A DNA stretch of 64,000 nucleotides from Methylobacillus flagellatus_A (GCF_031344055.1 NZ_JADBEN010000003.1), one strand, 5' to 3'. Positions 1-9,230 are shown, counted from the stretch's first letter. The notes: generated from the sequence alone by a model not told the origin. Numbers and translations: made by a program.

Positions 1-228
1 CCTGTCATTTGCAGCGACATCCGTTGCTACCAGGAGGACAACCTGCCCGTCACCCGGGTGAAGAACCGCTTCCGCGACTGGGTGGATGCCATCCGCACGC
101 ATATTGCAGACCTGGATGCGGCAGCCGAGGCGGGGGATGCGTTGCGCCAGGAAGTGCTCAGCAACTGGATGCTGGAAGGAGAGCACCTATACCACTGGCG
201 CCGCGCCTGGTTGCCGGACGGCGATTAA
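1..228 (+). CDS. Glycosyltransferase, C-terminal fragment (5' end outside window)
   Basis: An open frame runs from base 1 to a TAA at 226-228 and gives 75 residues beginning PVICSDI and ending WLPDGD. The PVICSDI start and the later LPVTRVKNR and DWVDAIR segments resemble the sugar-nucleotide-binding C-terminal end of GT4-type glycosyltransferases, where a retrieved glycan locus would place polysaccharide or glycoprotein decoration. The N-terminal part lies outside the window, so the family assignment is tentative. The following 144 bases carry no gene. Confidence 0.5.
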   Translation, partial: PVICSDIRCYQEDNLPVTRVKNRFRDWVDAIRTHIADLDAAAEAGDALRQEVLSNWMLEGEHLYHWRRAWLPDGD

Positions 229-372
229 CGTCGGCGCATCGTTGCATGTCAGTGCATGCTGACATGCAATTCATCCTCATCCCGACTCTCTCCGAGCCGC
301 ACGTGCTCTACCATGGTTACCAGATGAATCGCCATGCGATTTTCTACTGAACAATTCAACAAGGAGTACACC

Positions 373-579
373 ATGAACTGGGATCAAGTAGAAGGTAACT
401 GGAAGCAACTCAAGGGCAAGGTGCGCCAGCAGTGGGGCAAGCTCACCGACGACCAATTCGAGCAAATCAAGGGCAACCGCGAAATGTTGTCCGGCAAGTT
501 GCAGGAACTCTATGGCATCTCCAAGGAAGAAGCGGAGAAGCAAATCGAGTCCTTCAACAAGAGCTGTACCAAACACTAG
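373..579 (+). CDS. CsbD family stress-response protein
   Basis: A 68-residue hydrophilic protein beginning MNWDQVEGNWKQLKGK, the hallmark of the CsbD (YjbJ) family: small, abundant, stress-induced bacterial proteins with no known biochemical activity. The ATG at 373 is chosen because AAGGAG lies at 361-366, and it matches the family N-terminus; the frame is open 13 codons further upstream, but that stretch has no family similarity. The protein is rich in K, E and Q with a single C-terminal Cys. It is monocistronic: a strong terminator follows 43 bases after the stop. Assignment is secure at family level only. Confidence 0.9.
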   Translation: MNWDQVEGNWKQLKGKVRQQWGKLTDDQFEQIKGNREMLSGKLQELYGISKEEAEKQIESFNKSCTKH

Positions 580-621
580 TCAAATAGTGTGATTTGATTC
601 TCCTCTAGTAATACTCCCTCT

Positions 622-646
622 GCCGGCCTTTTGGCCGGTTTTTTCT
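622..646 (+). terminator. Rho-independent terminator after the CsbD gene
   Basis: A perfect 6-bp stem, CCGGCC (623-628) with GGCCGG (633-638), has a TTTT loop and is followed by six T residues at 639-644. Textbook intrinsic terminator for the gene ending at 579. Confidence 0.9.
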
Positions 647-703
647 TGTTGATGGTCTGGGTTTTGCTTAAGTATCATCATAAGAATTTACCGAGTCTCG
701 CCC

Positions 704-1687
704 ATGGCCTTGCCCAGCTTCAGCTATCTACAATGCAGTTTTGCCGGAATGGATTTCATCCTGCGTATCGAGTCCAGGTTGTTGTCGCCCGCAATCCTTT
801 CCGGCAACCGCATTCTCAAGACCATGCCAGCTCCCGCATTCTGCCAGGCCGTTCCGGCAGAATATTTCGAAGCGATCGAAGGCAATAAACTCTACAAACT
901 GGCTTATTACCTGGAAAATCTTTCGTCGCTGCCGCCTGCCAAGCGTATCTGGAGTTATGGCTCAGCCCAGTCCAATGCCATGCTGGCCTTGAGTGCACTC
1001 GCACAACTCATGGGCACGGAATTTCATTACGTATTGCCGTATATCGCCGACGAGCTGAAAACGCAGCCCAAGGGCAACCTGGCCTTGGCATTGGATCGCG
1101 GCATGCAATTGCATATCGACAGCAAACTGTACCGCCGCATGACGCAGCAGGCGTTCGTGCCAGGCGATGATGAATGGATATTCGCCGAGGGAGCCAACCA
1201 TGCGCATGCGGCGCACGGCTTCGGATACCTGGGCAATGAAATTGCTGAGGTGGGCAATACATTGGAGTTCCGCCAGGTATTCCTGCCGTCAGGAACCGGG
1301 ACCAGCGCATGCCATTTGGCCGCCTTGATGCCAGAAATAGCGGTGACGACGACGCCGGTTTATGGCGATACGCCCTATCTGCAGCAGGTGTTCTCAACCC
1401 TGCCGCAGCAAAACCATCCTGCCATCCTGACACATGAGCCGCACTACCGCTTTGGCTCGCTATACCGCGAGCTGTGGGAGTTGCAGGCCGAACTGGCGAC
1501 AGAAACCGGCATCAGTTTCGACCTGCTGTACGACTTGCCGGCCTGGGCCTGCATCCTGCAACACCGCGAGCATTTCAAGCAGCCCTGGCTTTACCTGCAC
1601 CAGGGCGGCATGAAGGGCAGCGCCACCATGCGTGAACGCTATGTCAGGATGTTCGGGGCGGAGCGGCCCGTCAAGGTAGGCGCCTGA
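704..1687 (+). CDS. PLP-dependent ACC deaminase / D-cysteine desulfhydrase-like protein
   Basis: A 327-residue fold-type II PLP enzyme related to the 1-aminocyclopropane-1-carboxylate deaminase and D-cysteine desulfhydrase group. Visible family marks are EGNKLYKL (Lys62 would be the Schiff-base lysine by alignment with the usual GNKxRK), the phosphate-neighbour loop SYGSAQSN near residues 86-93, and a glycine/serine-rich cofactor loop PSGTGTSA near 198. The Arg of GNKxRK is replaced by Tyr and the usual GGxQSN is SYGSAQSN, so the substrate cannot be inferred. The start at 704 lacks a strong ribosome site; the ATG at 749 is an alternative but would leave a short N-terminus. Its stop abuts the stop of the convergent receptor gene. 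Confidence 0.7.
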   Translation: MALPSFSYLQCSFAGMDFILRIESRLLSPAILSGNRILKTMPAPAFCQAVPAEYFEAIEGNKLYKLAYYLENLSSLPPAKRIWSYGSAQSNAMLALSALAQLMGTEFHYVLPYIADELKTQPKGNLALALDRGMQLHIDSKLYRRMTQQAFVPGDDEWIFAEGANHAHAAHGFGYLGNEIAEVGNTLEFRQVFLPSGTGTSACHLAALMPEIAVTTTPVYGDTPYLQQVFSTLPQQNHPAILTHEPHYRFGSLYRELWELQAELATETGISFDLLYDLPAWACILQHREHFKQPWLYLHQGGMKGSATMRERYVRMFGAERPVKVGA

Positions 1688-3838
1688 TCAGAAATCCAAG
1701 GTCAGGCCCAGGTTGACCGAGCGGCCCATGCCGGCCAACGCGCTCATTGGGCCTGCAGCATTCTCCGCTTTCCAATTTGCATAGCTCACGCCGCCGGCGG
1801 GCAACAGATAGTAGCGGTCAAACAGGTTGGTCACGCTGAAATCGAGACGGGCCTTCTGCCATTGGTAGCTGCTACGCAGGTCCACCAAGGTATAACCGCC
1901 TGTTTCAGGCTCGAAACGCGCATCGTCGACGCGTGTCTTGCTGTCGATGAACTGCACATCGATGCCATTCGACCAGGGCCCCTTCTTCTGCTCCAGGCTG
2001 ATGCGCGCATTGAGCGGCATGATCTGGTAGAGCGAATCCCCGTTGGTGCGCTCCCCGCGCGTCCAGGCCAAGCTGCCGCGCAGCCGGCCCTCGCCCCAGG
2101 CACTGTCCTGCCATAGCTGCTTGGCACCATCAGCATTGATGCCATAGAAGCGTGCATCCTGATTGTCAAAACGCAGCAAAGCATTGGTGGTGCCGACACG
2201 ACTCAGAGGATTGAACGTCCCGATACGCTCGACACCGATGTAATCCTGCACGTAGGTGAAATAAGGCGTCACCCGCACCTGCCAGGACTTCTTCCTGGCA
2301 TCATGCCAATCCAGGGTGGCGCTTACCGTGTTCGCTTTCTCCGGGCGCAAATCAGGGTTGCCAACATAGCCATTGGCATCGCCAAACCAACCAATCATGG
2401 TGCGCGCCATGGTGCCAGCTCCCCAGGAGTAGCGCTCATATAGATTTGGCGAACGTGTCTTGCGTGCATATCCGAACTCCACGCTGGAACTCTCGGAAAT
2501 CTCGTATTTCCCTGTCGCAGTCAGGTCGAAGTGATTGTCGCTGGCAGAACGGCTGCCCGCGTTGAACGCGCTCGCAGCGGCAATATCCGCCATACCCATC
2601 ATGCCGCCATAGGCCTGTACCTCGCCGGTGCTGGTGCGCACATGGTCAATACGGGCACCCAGCAGGGAACTCCAACGGCTGTCCCATTGGGATTCCACCT
2701 CCGCAAATATGCCGGCGCGGGTACGCCGGCCGTCATTGATATTCACATAAGTGTTAGGCCCCATCATCATGGTATCGCCGGGTATCGCAGGCCAGAAATC
2801 ATCCAGCGTATTGCGATGCAGGTCGTTCCCTAGGCGCAGGATATGGACATCACCAATCGGAATTGTCGCCTTCACGCTATAGCCCATATCCTTGCCATGC
2901 GTCTTCATCGGCATGGCGCCGGTCTTCTCGGAGGTGAAGAAACCCATTTCATGGCGCACTTCCTGCCAATAGACGTGGGTATCCAGATCTCCCCAGGCAA
3001 AACGGCGGCTGTAGCTCGCATTGATGGAGTCCGCCTTGTTGTCGACCAAGTCCATATATTGGTTGGGAAACCCCTGGTGCGGCACTTCCTGGTGGCTGAG
3101 GCGCAGCACGAAATCCTCATTCTCGCCTTTGGCGCCGATCGTCAGCGTCTGGATATGACGCTCGAACTGGGTCGCACGCACCTTGTCGCCATTGCCGTCG
3201 CGGTAGCTCTGGCCGCGATCCATGGTGCTGGTGAAGTTCAGGCTGAGGTTGTCGCTGGCTGCAGTCGCATTGAGCGCAGTGCTCAAGCCGTTGTTGTTGC
3301 TGCGGTAAACCGTGGAGAAGCTGCCCTTGTATAGCCATGCATCAGCATTGGCGGCGTAGATGGGCTTGGCGGAATCCACGGCGATCGTGCCGGCAATGCT
3401 GTCGCCTCCCATGCTCACGGGCGTAATGCCGGCCAGCACGCTGACATTGGCCACCGCGGCTGGCGAAATATAGGTCAGCGACGCATTCATGTTGTTGGCG
3501 CAGGCGGCCGTCAACTCAGCACCGTCGACCAGGATACGGATGCGGTTGTCGTTCATCCCGCGGATATTGGGCAGGGCGGAGATTCCCCCTGCCTGGTAGG
3601 AGTACACGCCTGTGTAATCCTGCAGAAGGCTGGCTGCGTCAGGGCTGTTGACCATGCGCTTGTGCAGATCGCTATTGCCGTCGTGCGCATGCGCCGTCAC
3701 CTCGATTTCCGGCAGATGCTCCATATGCTCATGCTCCGCATGGGCAGCACTGCTGAATACTGAAGCCAATACCAGCGCCGTCCATTTCAGCGGCATTGCC
3801 TGATGCGCTCCCGCGCGCGCTTTTACCTTTACCTTCAT
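1688..3838 (-). CDS. TonB-dependent copper receptor (OprC/NosA-like)
   Basis: A 716-residue outer-membrane TonB-dependent receptor: signal peptide ending at SSAAHA, His-rich mature N-terminus (HEHMEH...HAH), TonB-box-like EIEVTA, plug domain with LPNIRGMNDNRIRILVDG, and a C-terminal barrel strand ending in LTLDF. Two motifs reported as the copper site of Pseudomonas OprC are present: CxxxM (CANNM, Cys113-Met117) and HxM (HEM, His296-Met298). No STN domain is present, so it is unlikely to signal through a FecI/FecR pair. The ATG at 3838 is chosen over the frame-open ATG at 3865 because GGGAG stands just upstream. Family confidence is high; copper specificity follows from the motifs. Confidence 0.85.
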   Translation of the reverse strand: MKVKVKARAGAHQAMPLKWTALVLASVFSSAAHAEHEHMEHLPEIEVTAHAHDGNSDLHKRMVNSPDAASLLQDYTGVYSYQAGGISALPNIRGMNDNRIRILVDGAELTAACANNMNASLTYISPAAVANVSVLAGITPVSMGGDSIAGTIAVDSAKPIYAANADAWLYKGSFSTVYRSNNNGLSTALNATAASDNLSLNFTSTMDRGQSYRDGNGDKVRATQFERHIQTLTIGAKGENEDFVLRLSHQEVPHQGFPNQYMDLVDNKADSINASYSRRFAWGDLDTHVYWQEVRHEMGFFTSEKTGAMPMKTHGKDMGYSVKATIPIGDVHILRLGNDLHRNTLDDFWPAIPGDTMMMGPNTYVNINDGRRTRAGIFAEVESQWDSRWSSLLGARIDHVRTSTGEVQAYGGMMGMADIAAASAFNAGSRSASDNHFDLTATGKYEISESSSVEFGYARKTRSPNLYERYSWGAGTMARTMIGWFGDANGYVGNPDLRPEKANTVSATLDWHDARKKSWQVRVTPYFTYVQDYIGVERIGTFNPLSRVGTTNALLRFDNQDARFYGINADGAKQLWQDSAWGEGRLRGSLAWTRGERTNGDSLYQIMPLNARISLEQKKGPWSNGIDVQFIDSKTRVDDARFEPETGGYTLVDLRSSYQWQKARLDFSVTNLFDRYYLLPAGGVSYANWKAENAAGPMSALAGMGRSVNLGLTLDF

Positions 3839-3972
3839 TCCACTCCCGAATCCAAAACTAAACAACCATATATCGATGCAACGGCGAAACGGTGGATTGT
3901 AGTTGGAATGGTGTCTCTCAACGATGCGGCATAATGTCGCACCTCGAGTATGCTCCGGATGGGATAAACAGG

Positions 3973-3978
3973 TATAAT
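3973..3978 (+). promoter_or_regulatory. -10 box of the tRNA-Gly promoter
   Basis: A perfect TATAAT lies 12 bases before the mature tRNA 5' end. No good -35 hexamer is seen at the expected 16-18-base spacing. Confidence 0.7.
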
Positions 3979-3989
3979 CGCTCGCCTGT

Positions 3990-4063
3990 GCGGGCGTAGT
4001 TCAATGGTAGAACGCCAGCTTCCCAAGCTTGATACGCGGGTTCGATTCCCGTCGCCCGCTCCA
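3990..4063 (+). tRNA. tRNA-Gly (anticodon CCC)
   Basis: A 74-base tRNA with acceptor strands GCGGGCG (3990-3996) and CGCCCGC (4053-4059), D arm GTTCAATGGTAGAAC, anticodon loop TTCCCAA giving CCC, T arm GGGTTCGATTCCC and an encoded CCA at 4061-4063. It closely resembles enterobacterial glyU from memory. The anticodon stem has one apparent C-U mismatch (CCAGC with GCTTG). It reads GGG codons. It is a single tRNA, divergent from the copper receptor gene. Confidence 0.97.
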
Positions 4064-4293
4064 ATACTTCGCAATTTCCCGGTAGACCGGAGTCTTTCGG
4101 CAAGAGGTGAAGTATGAATCCCTTGGTCGTTATTCACTTAGCCAGGCCATTGCAGCATCGAGAAATTTCACGGCAATAACATTTTCTGCGGCAAAGGCAA
4201 CGTTACGATGCCCAACTGATTTCAAGGCCCTGGTTTTTTAACCTTGGTCGCTGTCAACCGAGCGGATATTGCCCTATACGCCTGAATTTATCC

Positions 4294-5475
4294 ATGAAAA
4301 CCGCAATACACCGCCGCCAGGCATTATTCGCATTTTTCCTGCTGACCGGGCTGGCCGTTGCCTCCTGGGTCACGCGGACTCCAGCCATCCGGGACCAGCT
4401 CGGGGTCTCGATCGCAGAAATGGGCTTGATCCTATTCAGCATATCCGTAGGTGCCATGACCGGTATCTTGAGCTCGGGCAAACTGGTACAGCACTGGGGC
4501 ACAAAACCCGTGATCCGCGTAGGCATGCTGACCCTGCTGGTCGGCCTGGGCGTCATGGCGGCGGGGTTGGCATTGACGCTGGCGCTATTGGTCGCACTGG
4601 GCCTCATGGTGTTCGGGTTGGGCATCGGGCTAGGCGAGATCGCCCTCAATGTCGAAGGCGCCGAAGTCGAGCGCATCACCCATAAGCCTGCGCTTGCCAT
4701 GCTGCATGCCGGTTTCAGCCTGGGCACCTTCCTGGGAGGCATCGTGGGTATTGGCCTGGCCAGCATTGCGTTCCCGGTGACATGGCATGTTGCCCTCACT
4801 GCGCTGGCGGGAGTCCCGGTTGTCTTGTGGGGATTGCGGGCTATTCCAGCCGGGGTAGGAATCGAGTCGCCTAAATCCGGCCAATCCATACTGAGGCAAG
4901 AGACGGCCCAGCCGTTCAAACCATGGCGCGACCTACAACTGATGTGCATCAGCCTGATCGTGCTGGGCATGGCGCTGGCAGAAGGCTCGGCGACGGATTG
5001 GATTCCCATCCTCATGGTGGATGAGCATCATTTCAGCGCCGCCATCGGTTCCATGATCTATACCGGCTTTGCCGGCATGATGGCGCTGGGCCGCTTCAGC
5101 GGCCACTACTTTCTCGAACGCTACAGCAGGGTGTCGGTAGTTCGCGCAAGCGCGCTGCTTGGCGTCATCGGGATCGGCATGGTCATTTTTGCCAATCATC
5201 CTTATGTTGCCGCGGCGGCAGTTCTGTTCTGGGGCTTGGGTACTTCGCTTGGTTTCCCGCTGACCATTTCCGCGGCCGGCGACACCGGGGACGGCGGCCA
5301 TTCCACCGCGCGCGTCAGCATCGTCGCGACGGCTGGTTATGTCGCTTTCCTGGCAGGCCCGCCGTTGCTGGGATTTATTGGGGAACATTATTCCTTGCGC
5401 CATGCCTTATTGGTGGTACTGTTCTTCGTAGGGCTGGCGTTCTTCCTCGCGCGTGCAGTATCCCCGCGCAGTTGA
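4294..5475 (+). CDS. MFS transporter
   Basis: A 393-residue protein with about 12 hydrophobic segments and little soluble sequence, typical of the major facilitator superfamily (inner-membrane secondary carriers). The sequence starts with a short basic segment (HRRQ) followed by the first membrane span, and the second span precedes a GTKPVIR loop in the place of the MFS motif A. It most resembles the YbjJ-like branch of uncharacterised carriers; no substrate can be proposed. The ATG at 4294 gives a normal N-terminus. It follows the tRNA by 230 bases, in which I see only a short CCGGT/ACCGG palindrome, and is followed by a dispersed repeat. Confidence 0.8.
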   Translation: MKTAIHRRQALFAFFLLTGLAVASWVTRTPAIRDQLGVSIAEMGLILFSISVGAMTGILSSGKLVQHWGTKPVIRVGMLTLLVGLGVMAAGLALTLALLVALGLMVFGLGIGLGEIALNVEGAEVERITHKPALAMLHAGFSLGTFLGGIVGIGLASIAFPVTWHVALTALAGVPVVLWGLRAIPAGVGIESPKSGQSILRQETAQPFKPWRDLQLMCISLIVLGMALAEGSATDWIPILMVDEHHFSAAIGSMIYTGFAGMMALGRFSGHYFLERYSRVSVVRASALLGVIGIGMVIFANHPYVAAAAVLFWGLGTSLGFPLTISAAGDTGDGGHSTARVSIVATAGYVAFLAGPPLLGFIGEHYSLRHALLVVLFFVGLAFFLARAVSPRS

Positions 5476-5564
5476 GGACTTCATATTGATAGGACCGTTA
5501 ATTGAGCGGAGGTTTTACCAAGTTTTACAGAAATGGAGGCAATTGCCGATATTCTGCTATTTAC

Positions 5565-5667
5565 AGCCTAACAAAATTCAGTGAGGCGCTTCTGGCTAGG
5601 CGCCATGCCGCAGGCGTTACAAGGGCCAGGACAAGCAGAGCAACCACGTCATGGGAGTTTTGCTGGA
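5565..5667 (+). repeat. Dispersed palindromic repeat, copy A
   Basis: The 5476-5882 interval has no convincing gene; most of it is this repeat. The left arm contains ACAAAATTC (5571-5579) and the right arm GAGTTTTGCTGG (5655-5666), with the core CTGGCTAGGCG, GCCGCAGGCGTTACA and CAGAGCAAC shared with copies at 15.86, 41.10 and 55.99 kb. This copy is the most diverged of the long ones: the central GTAC/GTAC hairpin is degraded. No reading frame is conserved among copies, so it acts, if at all, as DNA or RNA structure. Confidence 0.65.
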
Positions 5668-5882
5668 CGATTTTTAGTACGGCATTAAGCCTAATTTCCT
5701 GCAATAGCTTGCTGGGATTTGATCTTGGTGAATATGAATCAATGTCATCAATGCTTCAATCTTTTGCATCTGGCTGTATGATAATAATGCAACTGATCCT
5801 CTGCATTAACGATTGTCCGTCATTCGAAGCGATTGTGGAGGCTGTGCCTAGTACCCCCCCTGGACTAAGAACATAGGTAATT

Positions 5883-6944
5883 ATGAAGACCCTCAACCTC
5901 GTTGATACCGCCAAGGTGCTGATCCTTGATGACCAGGCCGTCAGCCGCTCTATCCTGTCCAAAATTGTCAGGAACCTCGGGCGCGGTATCAAAACATTCG
6001 AGTTTTCCTCGCCTACCGAGGCATTGCTCTGGGCGCAAGACAACACCGCAGACCTGCTGCTGGTCGATTATGAAATGCCGGGCATGAACGGCCTGTGCTT
6101 CATCAATGAAATCACGCGCCTGCCCCAGTACCAAACCGTGCCCACCATCATGATCACGATCAAGCAGGATGTGGAAATCCGTTACGCCGCGCTGGATGCG
6201 GGCGTCACCGACTTCCTCACCAAGCCGGTGGACATGCATGAATGCATGGCGCGCTGCAAGAACCTGATCACCTTGCGCCAGCAGCGGCTGACCCTGGAAG
6301 ACAAAAGCCGGCTGCTGGAAAGCATGGTGCGCGAGGCCACCGAGAACATCCTCATGCGGGAAAAGGAAACCCTGATGCACCTTGCCCGCGCCGGGGAATA
6401 CCGCGATTACGACACCGCACAGCACCTGCTGCGCATGTCGCTTTACAGCCGCGTGCTGGCAGAGGCGCTGGGCTTCCCTGAAGACGAGGCAGAGCTGATC
6501 GAACTGGCGGCCCCGCTGCATGACATCGGCAAGATCGGCATCCCCGACAGCGTGCTGCTCAAGCAAGGGCCGTTCACGCCGGAAGAGAAAAAGGTCATGC
6601 AGCGGCACCCGCTGATCGGCTATGAAATCCTGCAAGGCAGCCCGTCCAAGTATCTGCAGAAGGGCAGCGAGATCGCGCTCGCGCACCACGAGAAATTTGA
6701 CGGCTCGGGCTACCCCTATGGCATGTCCGGCCAGGAAATCCCGCTATCGGCCCGTATTGTGGCGGTAGCGGACGTATTCGACGCACTCACCAGCCGCCGC
6801 CCCTACAAAGAAGCATGGAGCGTGGATAAGGCGATCGAATACCTGATTGCGGAAAACGGCAAGCACTTCGACCCCGAATTGATCAAGCTCATACCCGATG
6901 TGCATATGCTGTTCGAGGAAATTCACAAGCGTCATGCTTCCTAA
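5883..6944 (+). CDS. rpfG: RpfG-like response regulator with HD-GYP domain
   Basis: A 353-residue two-domain regulator. The N-terminal receiver domain (about 10-130) has the phosphoacceptor Asp62 in LLLVDYEMPG and a conserved Lys in LTKPVD. The C-terminal HD-GYP domain (about 150-345) keeps the catalytic HDIGKIG (His213-Asp214), HHEKFDGSGYP (GYP 276-278) and DVFDALTSRRPYK, so cyclic-di-GMP phosphodiesterase activity is expected. A sensor kinase with RpfC architecture lies 141 bases downstream on the same strand and an RpfF-type synthase beyond it, which supports the RpfG role of turning DSF perception into lower c-di-GMP. The ATG at 5883 is the first in frame. Confidence 0.88.
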   Translation: MKTLNLVDTAKVLILDDQAVSRSILSKIVRNLGRGIKTFEFSSPTEALLWAQDNTADLLLVDYEMPGMNGLCFINEITRLPQYQTVPTIMITIKQDVEIRYAALDAGVTDFLTKPVDMHECMARCKNLITLRQQRLTLEDKSRLLESMVREATENILMREKETLMHLARAGEYRDYDTAQHLLRMSLYSRVLAEALGFPEDEAELIELAAPLHDIGKIGIPDSVLLKQGPFTPEEKKVMQRHPLIGYEILQGSPSKYLQKGSEIALAHHEKFDGSGYPYGMSGQEIPLSARIVAVADVFDALTSRRPYKEAWSVDKAIEYLIAENGKHFDPELIKLIPDVHMLFEEIHKRHAS

Positions 6945-7085
6945 GAGCCTGTTTAAAAGTTGCAAATTCCCCTTCAGGGGACTTGAATATAACTTTATCT
7001 AAGCGCAACCTAATACACGCACCGGAATAATAGAAGCTGCAATCTCGATTGCAGCGCTTTCCAACTTTTAATACTCGACCAGCCT
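6945..7085 (+). other. rpfG-rpfC spacer with two small hairpins
   Basis: No gene. Two perfect short inverted repeats stand here: TCCCC/GGGGA (6968-6981) and GCTGCAAT/ATTGCAGC with a CTCG loop (7036-7055). Neither is followed by a proper T tract, so they may stabilise or pause the transcript rather than end it. The first bases after the rpfG stop, AAGAGCCTGTT, match the outer end of repeat copy D. Confidence 0.4.
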
Positions 7086-9227
7086 ATGTCATTGATGCAA
7101 CCCTTCAAGCGGGCCAGGCAGTACTGGCTGACTCTGAGCAGGCATTGCGACCCGCTGGAGCTTGAACAGGCCATCATCCGCATCTGGCTGTGCATGGCGT
7201 TCCTGTCCTTCCTGATCTACCGCGAAGTCACCGGCCTCAACACCATCAGCCATGCCTTCCCGCTCGCCATCCCGATGACGGTGGTGTTCCAGGTGCTGTC
7301 CTTCGTATTGATCGGGCTAATCCTGTTCACGACAAGCCATGCCGCCTTGCGCAGGCTGTCCGGCGCATGGCTGGATATCGGCCTGCCCACCATGTTCATG
7401 GCGATGACCGGCGAACTAGGGGTCATCCTGGTCGGGGTATACCTTTGGGTGACCTTCGGCAACGGCTTCCGCTTCGGCAAGAAATACCTGCTGCACTCCC
7501 AGGCGCTGAGCGTGATCGGCTTTCTCTATACCATCAACGTCAACCCGTTCTGGCTGGAACACAGGGCCATCAGCTACAGCCTACTGCTCATGTTGGTAGC
7601 GTTGCCGCTCTACGTCGCCACCCTGATCACGCGCATCGAGGAGGCCAGGCAGAAAGCCGAGGTCGCAAACCATGCAAAAACCCGCTTCGTCGCCAACATG
7701 AGCCACGAAATCCGCACTCCGCTCAACGGCATCATCGGTATCAGCACCCTGTTGCGCAACACGCAGCTCAACCATGAGCAAGACGAACTGCTGCGCACGC
7801 TCGAGAGCTCGTCCAAGCTGTTGCTCTCCCAGCTCAACAACGTGCTGGACTTTTCCAAGATCGAGCAAGAAAAGCTGCAAGTGGAAAAAACCGAGCTTTC
7901 CCTGCGCGAGCTGGCCGAGCAAACCATCGAGGTGTTCAAGGGCCAGGCGCTCAACAAGCGCATCGCCCTGGAAAAAAGCATCGACCTCGAGGAGGTGCGC
8001 GTCAAAAGCGATCCCTACATCCTGCAGCAGATCCTGGCCAACCTGGTCGGCAACGCCGTCAAGTTCACCGAGCGCGGCTCGGTCACGCTTGCCGTGCATA
8101 CACTGGAGTCGACCGCCGACCAGGGCATATACCGCATCGAAGTCATCGATACCGGCATCGGCATTTCCGACGAGCAGCGCGAACGCATTTTTGAAAGCTT
8201 CACCCAGGCGGACATCTCCACCACACGCAAATTTGGCGGCAGCGGCCTAGGCCTCACCATCGCCAAGCGCCTGGTCGAAGCATTGGGCAGCGAGCTGCAC
8301 CTGAACAGCGGCCTCAATGTCGGCAGCCGCTTCTGGTTCGACCTTACGCTGGAAATCGTCGCACCTGCGCCAGCCGCTTCGCTTGCCGCGGTCGACAGCA
8401 ATCCCCAATCTGCCACCAAGCCGCTCAAGATCCTGGTTTGCGAGGACAATGCCACCAACCAGACCATCATCGTCAAGCTGCTGCAACTGCCCGGCCACAA
8501 CGTCGCCGTGGTCGACAATGCCGATGAGCTGCTGGACAGGCTGGAAATCGAGCAGTTCGACCTCGTGGTGTCTGACCTCAACATGGCCGGGATGAATGGG
8601 ATAGACGCGCTGAAGCTGTATCGCTTCCTGCGGCCGGACGACAGGGAAACCAAATTCATCCTGTTCACTGCCGACGCGACGGTGGAAACCAAATCTGCAG
8701 CCGAGGTGGCGGGCTTCGACGCCTACCTGACCAAGCCGATCGAAACCAAGCTGTTGTTCGACACGATAGCCAGCCTCAAGGGCGGCCTGCCGGTTTCGGG
8801 CCAGGTGGCCCAGTTTTATGCGAAAAAGAATGCGGCTCCGCCGCAGGAAGCGGCAAAGGCAAACGACGTATTGTCGCCTGCGACGCTGTCGGAACTGGAA
8901 CTGCTGGGCGGGCAGGACAGCATGTTCGTACCCCGCCTCCTAAGCAAGTACGTCACCGACTGTGGAGCGTTGGTCAAAGTCATCAAGCAGAATCTCGGCG
9001 CCAAGCGCTATGGCGAACTGCACGAATTCTGCCATGCGCTCAAGGGCAATAGCCTGAGCGTCGGTGCGGTCACCGTGAGCAAACAAGCGGATATGATGGA
9101 CAAAGCCAGTCCTGAGGAGCTGCGTTTCCGCGGCACCATCATGCTGGATCAACTCGAGAAAGAGTTCGAGGCAGCCACGCAAGCCATCAACGACTACTTG
9201 AGTAGCCGGCAGGCTGCCTCGAGCTAG
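7086..9227 (+). CDS. rpfC: RpfC-like hybrid sensor kinase (DSF receptor)
   Basis: A 713-residue inner-membrane hybrid kinase with the RpfC order: about five membrane spans (35-185), HisKA with His207 in NMSHEIRTPLNG, HATPase with DTGIGIS and GSGLGLTIAKRL, a receiver with Asp497 in VVSDLNMAGMNG, and a C-terminal HPt with His650 in CHALKGNS. No PAS or periplasmic sensor domain is present, as expected for DSF sensing by the short N-terminal and membrane segments. The size is close to Xanthomonas RpfC (about 726 residues, recalled). It sits downstream of the rpfG-like gene and converges on rpfF with a 3-base gap between stops. Confidence 0.88.
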   Translation: MSLMQPFKRARQYWLTLSRHCDPLELEQAIIRIWLCMAFLSFLIYREVTGLNTISHAFPLAIPMTVVFQVLSFVLIGLILFTTSHAALRRLSGAWLDIGLPTMFMAMTGELGVILVGVYLWVTFGNGFRFGKKYLLHSQALSVIGFLYTINVNPFWLEHRAISYSLLLMLVALPLYVATLITRIEEARQKAEVANHAKTRFVANMSHEIRTPLNGIIGISTLLRNTQLNHEQDELLRTLESSSKLLLSQLNNVLDFSKIEQEKLQVEKTELSLRELAEQTIEVFKGQALNKRIALEKSIDLEEVRVKSDPYILQQILANLVGNAVKFTERGSVTLAVHTLESTADQGIYRIEVIDTGIGISDEQRERIFESFTQADISTTRKFGGSGLGLTIAKRLVEALGSELHLNSGLNVGSRFWFDLTLEIVAPAPAASLAAVDSNPQSATKPLKILVCEDNATNQTIIVKLLQLPGHNVAVVDNADELLDRLEIEQFDLVVSDLNMAGMNGIDALKLYRFLRPDDRETKFILFTADATVETKSAAEVAGFDAYLTKPIETKLLFDTIASLKGGLPVSGQVAQFYAKKNAAPPQEAAKANDVLSPATLSELELLGGQDSMFVPRLLSKYVTDCGALVKVIKQNLGAKRYGELHEFCHALKGNSLSVGAVTVSKQADMMDKASPEELRFRGTIMLDQLEKEFEAATQAINDYLSSRQAASS

Positions 9228-9230
9228 CTG

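Noticed and set aside
5502..5876. 124-codon plus-strand frame between the MFS and rpfG-like genes
   Set aside because: It begins with TTG without a ribosome site, crosses the repeat element and has no family-like features.
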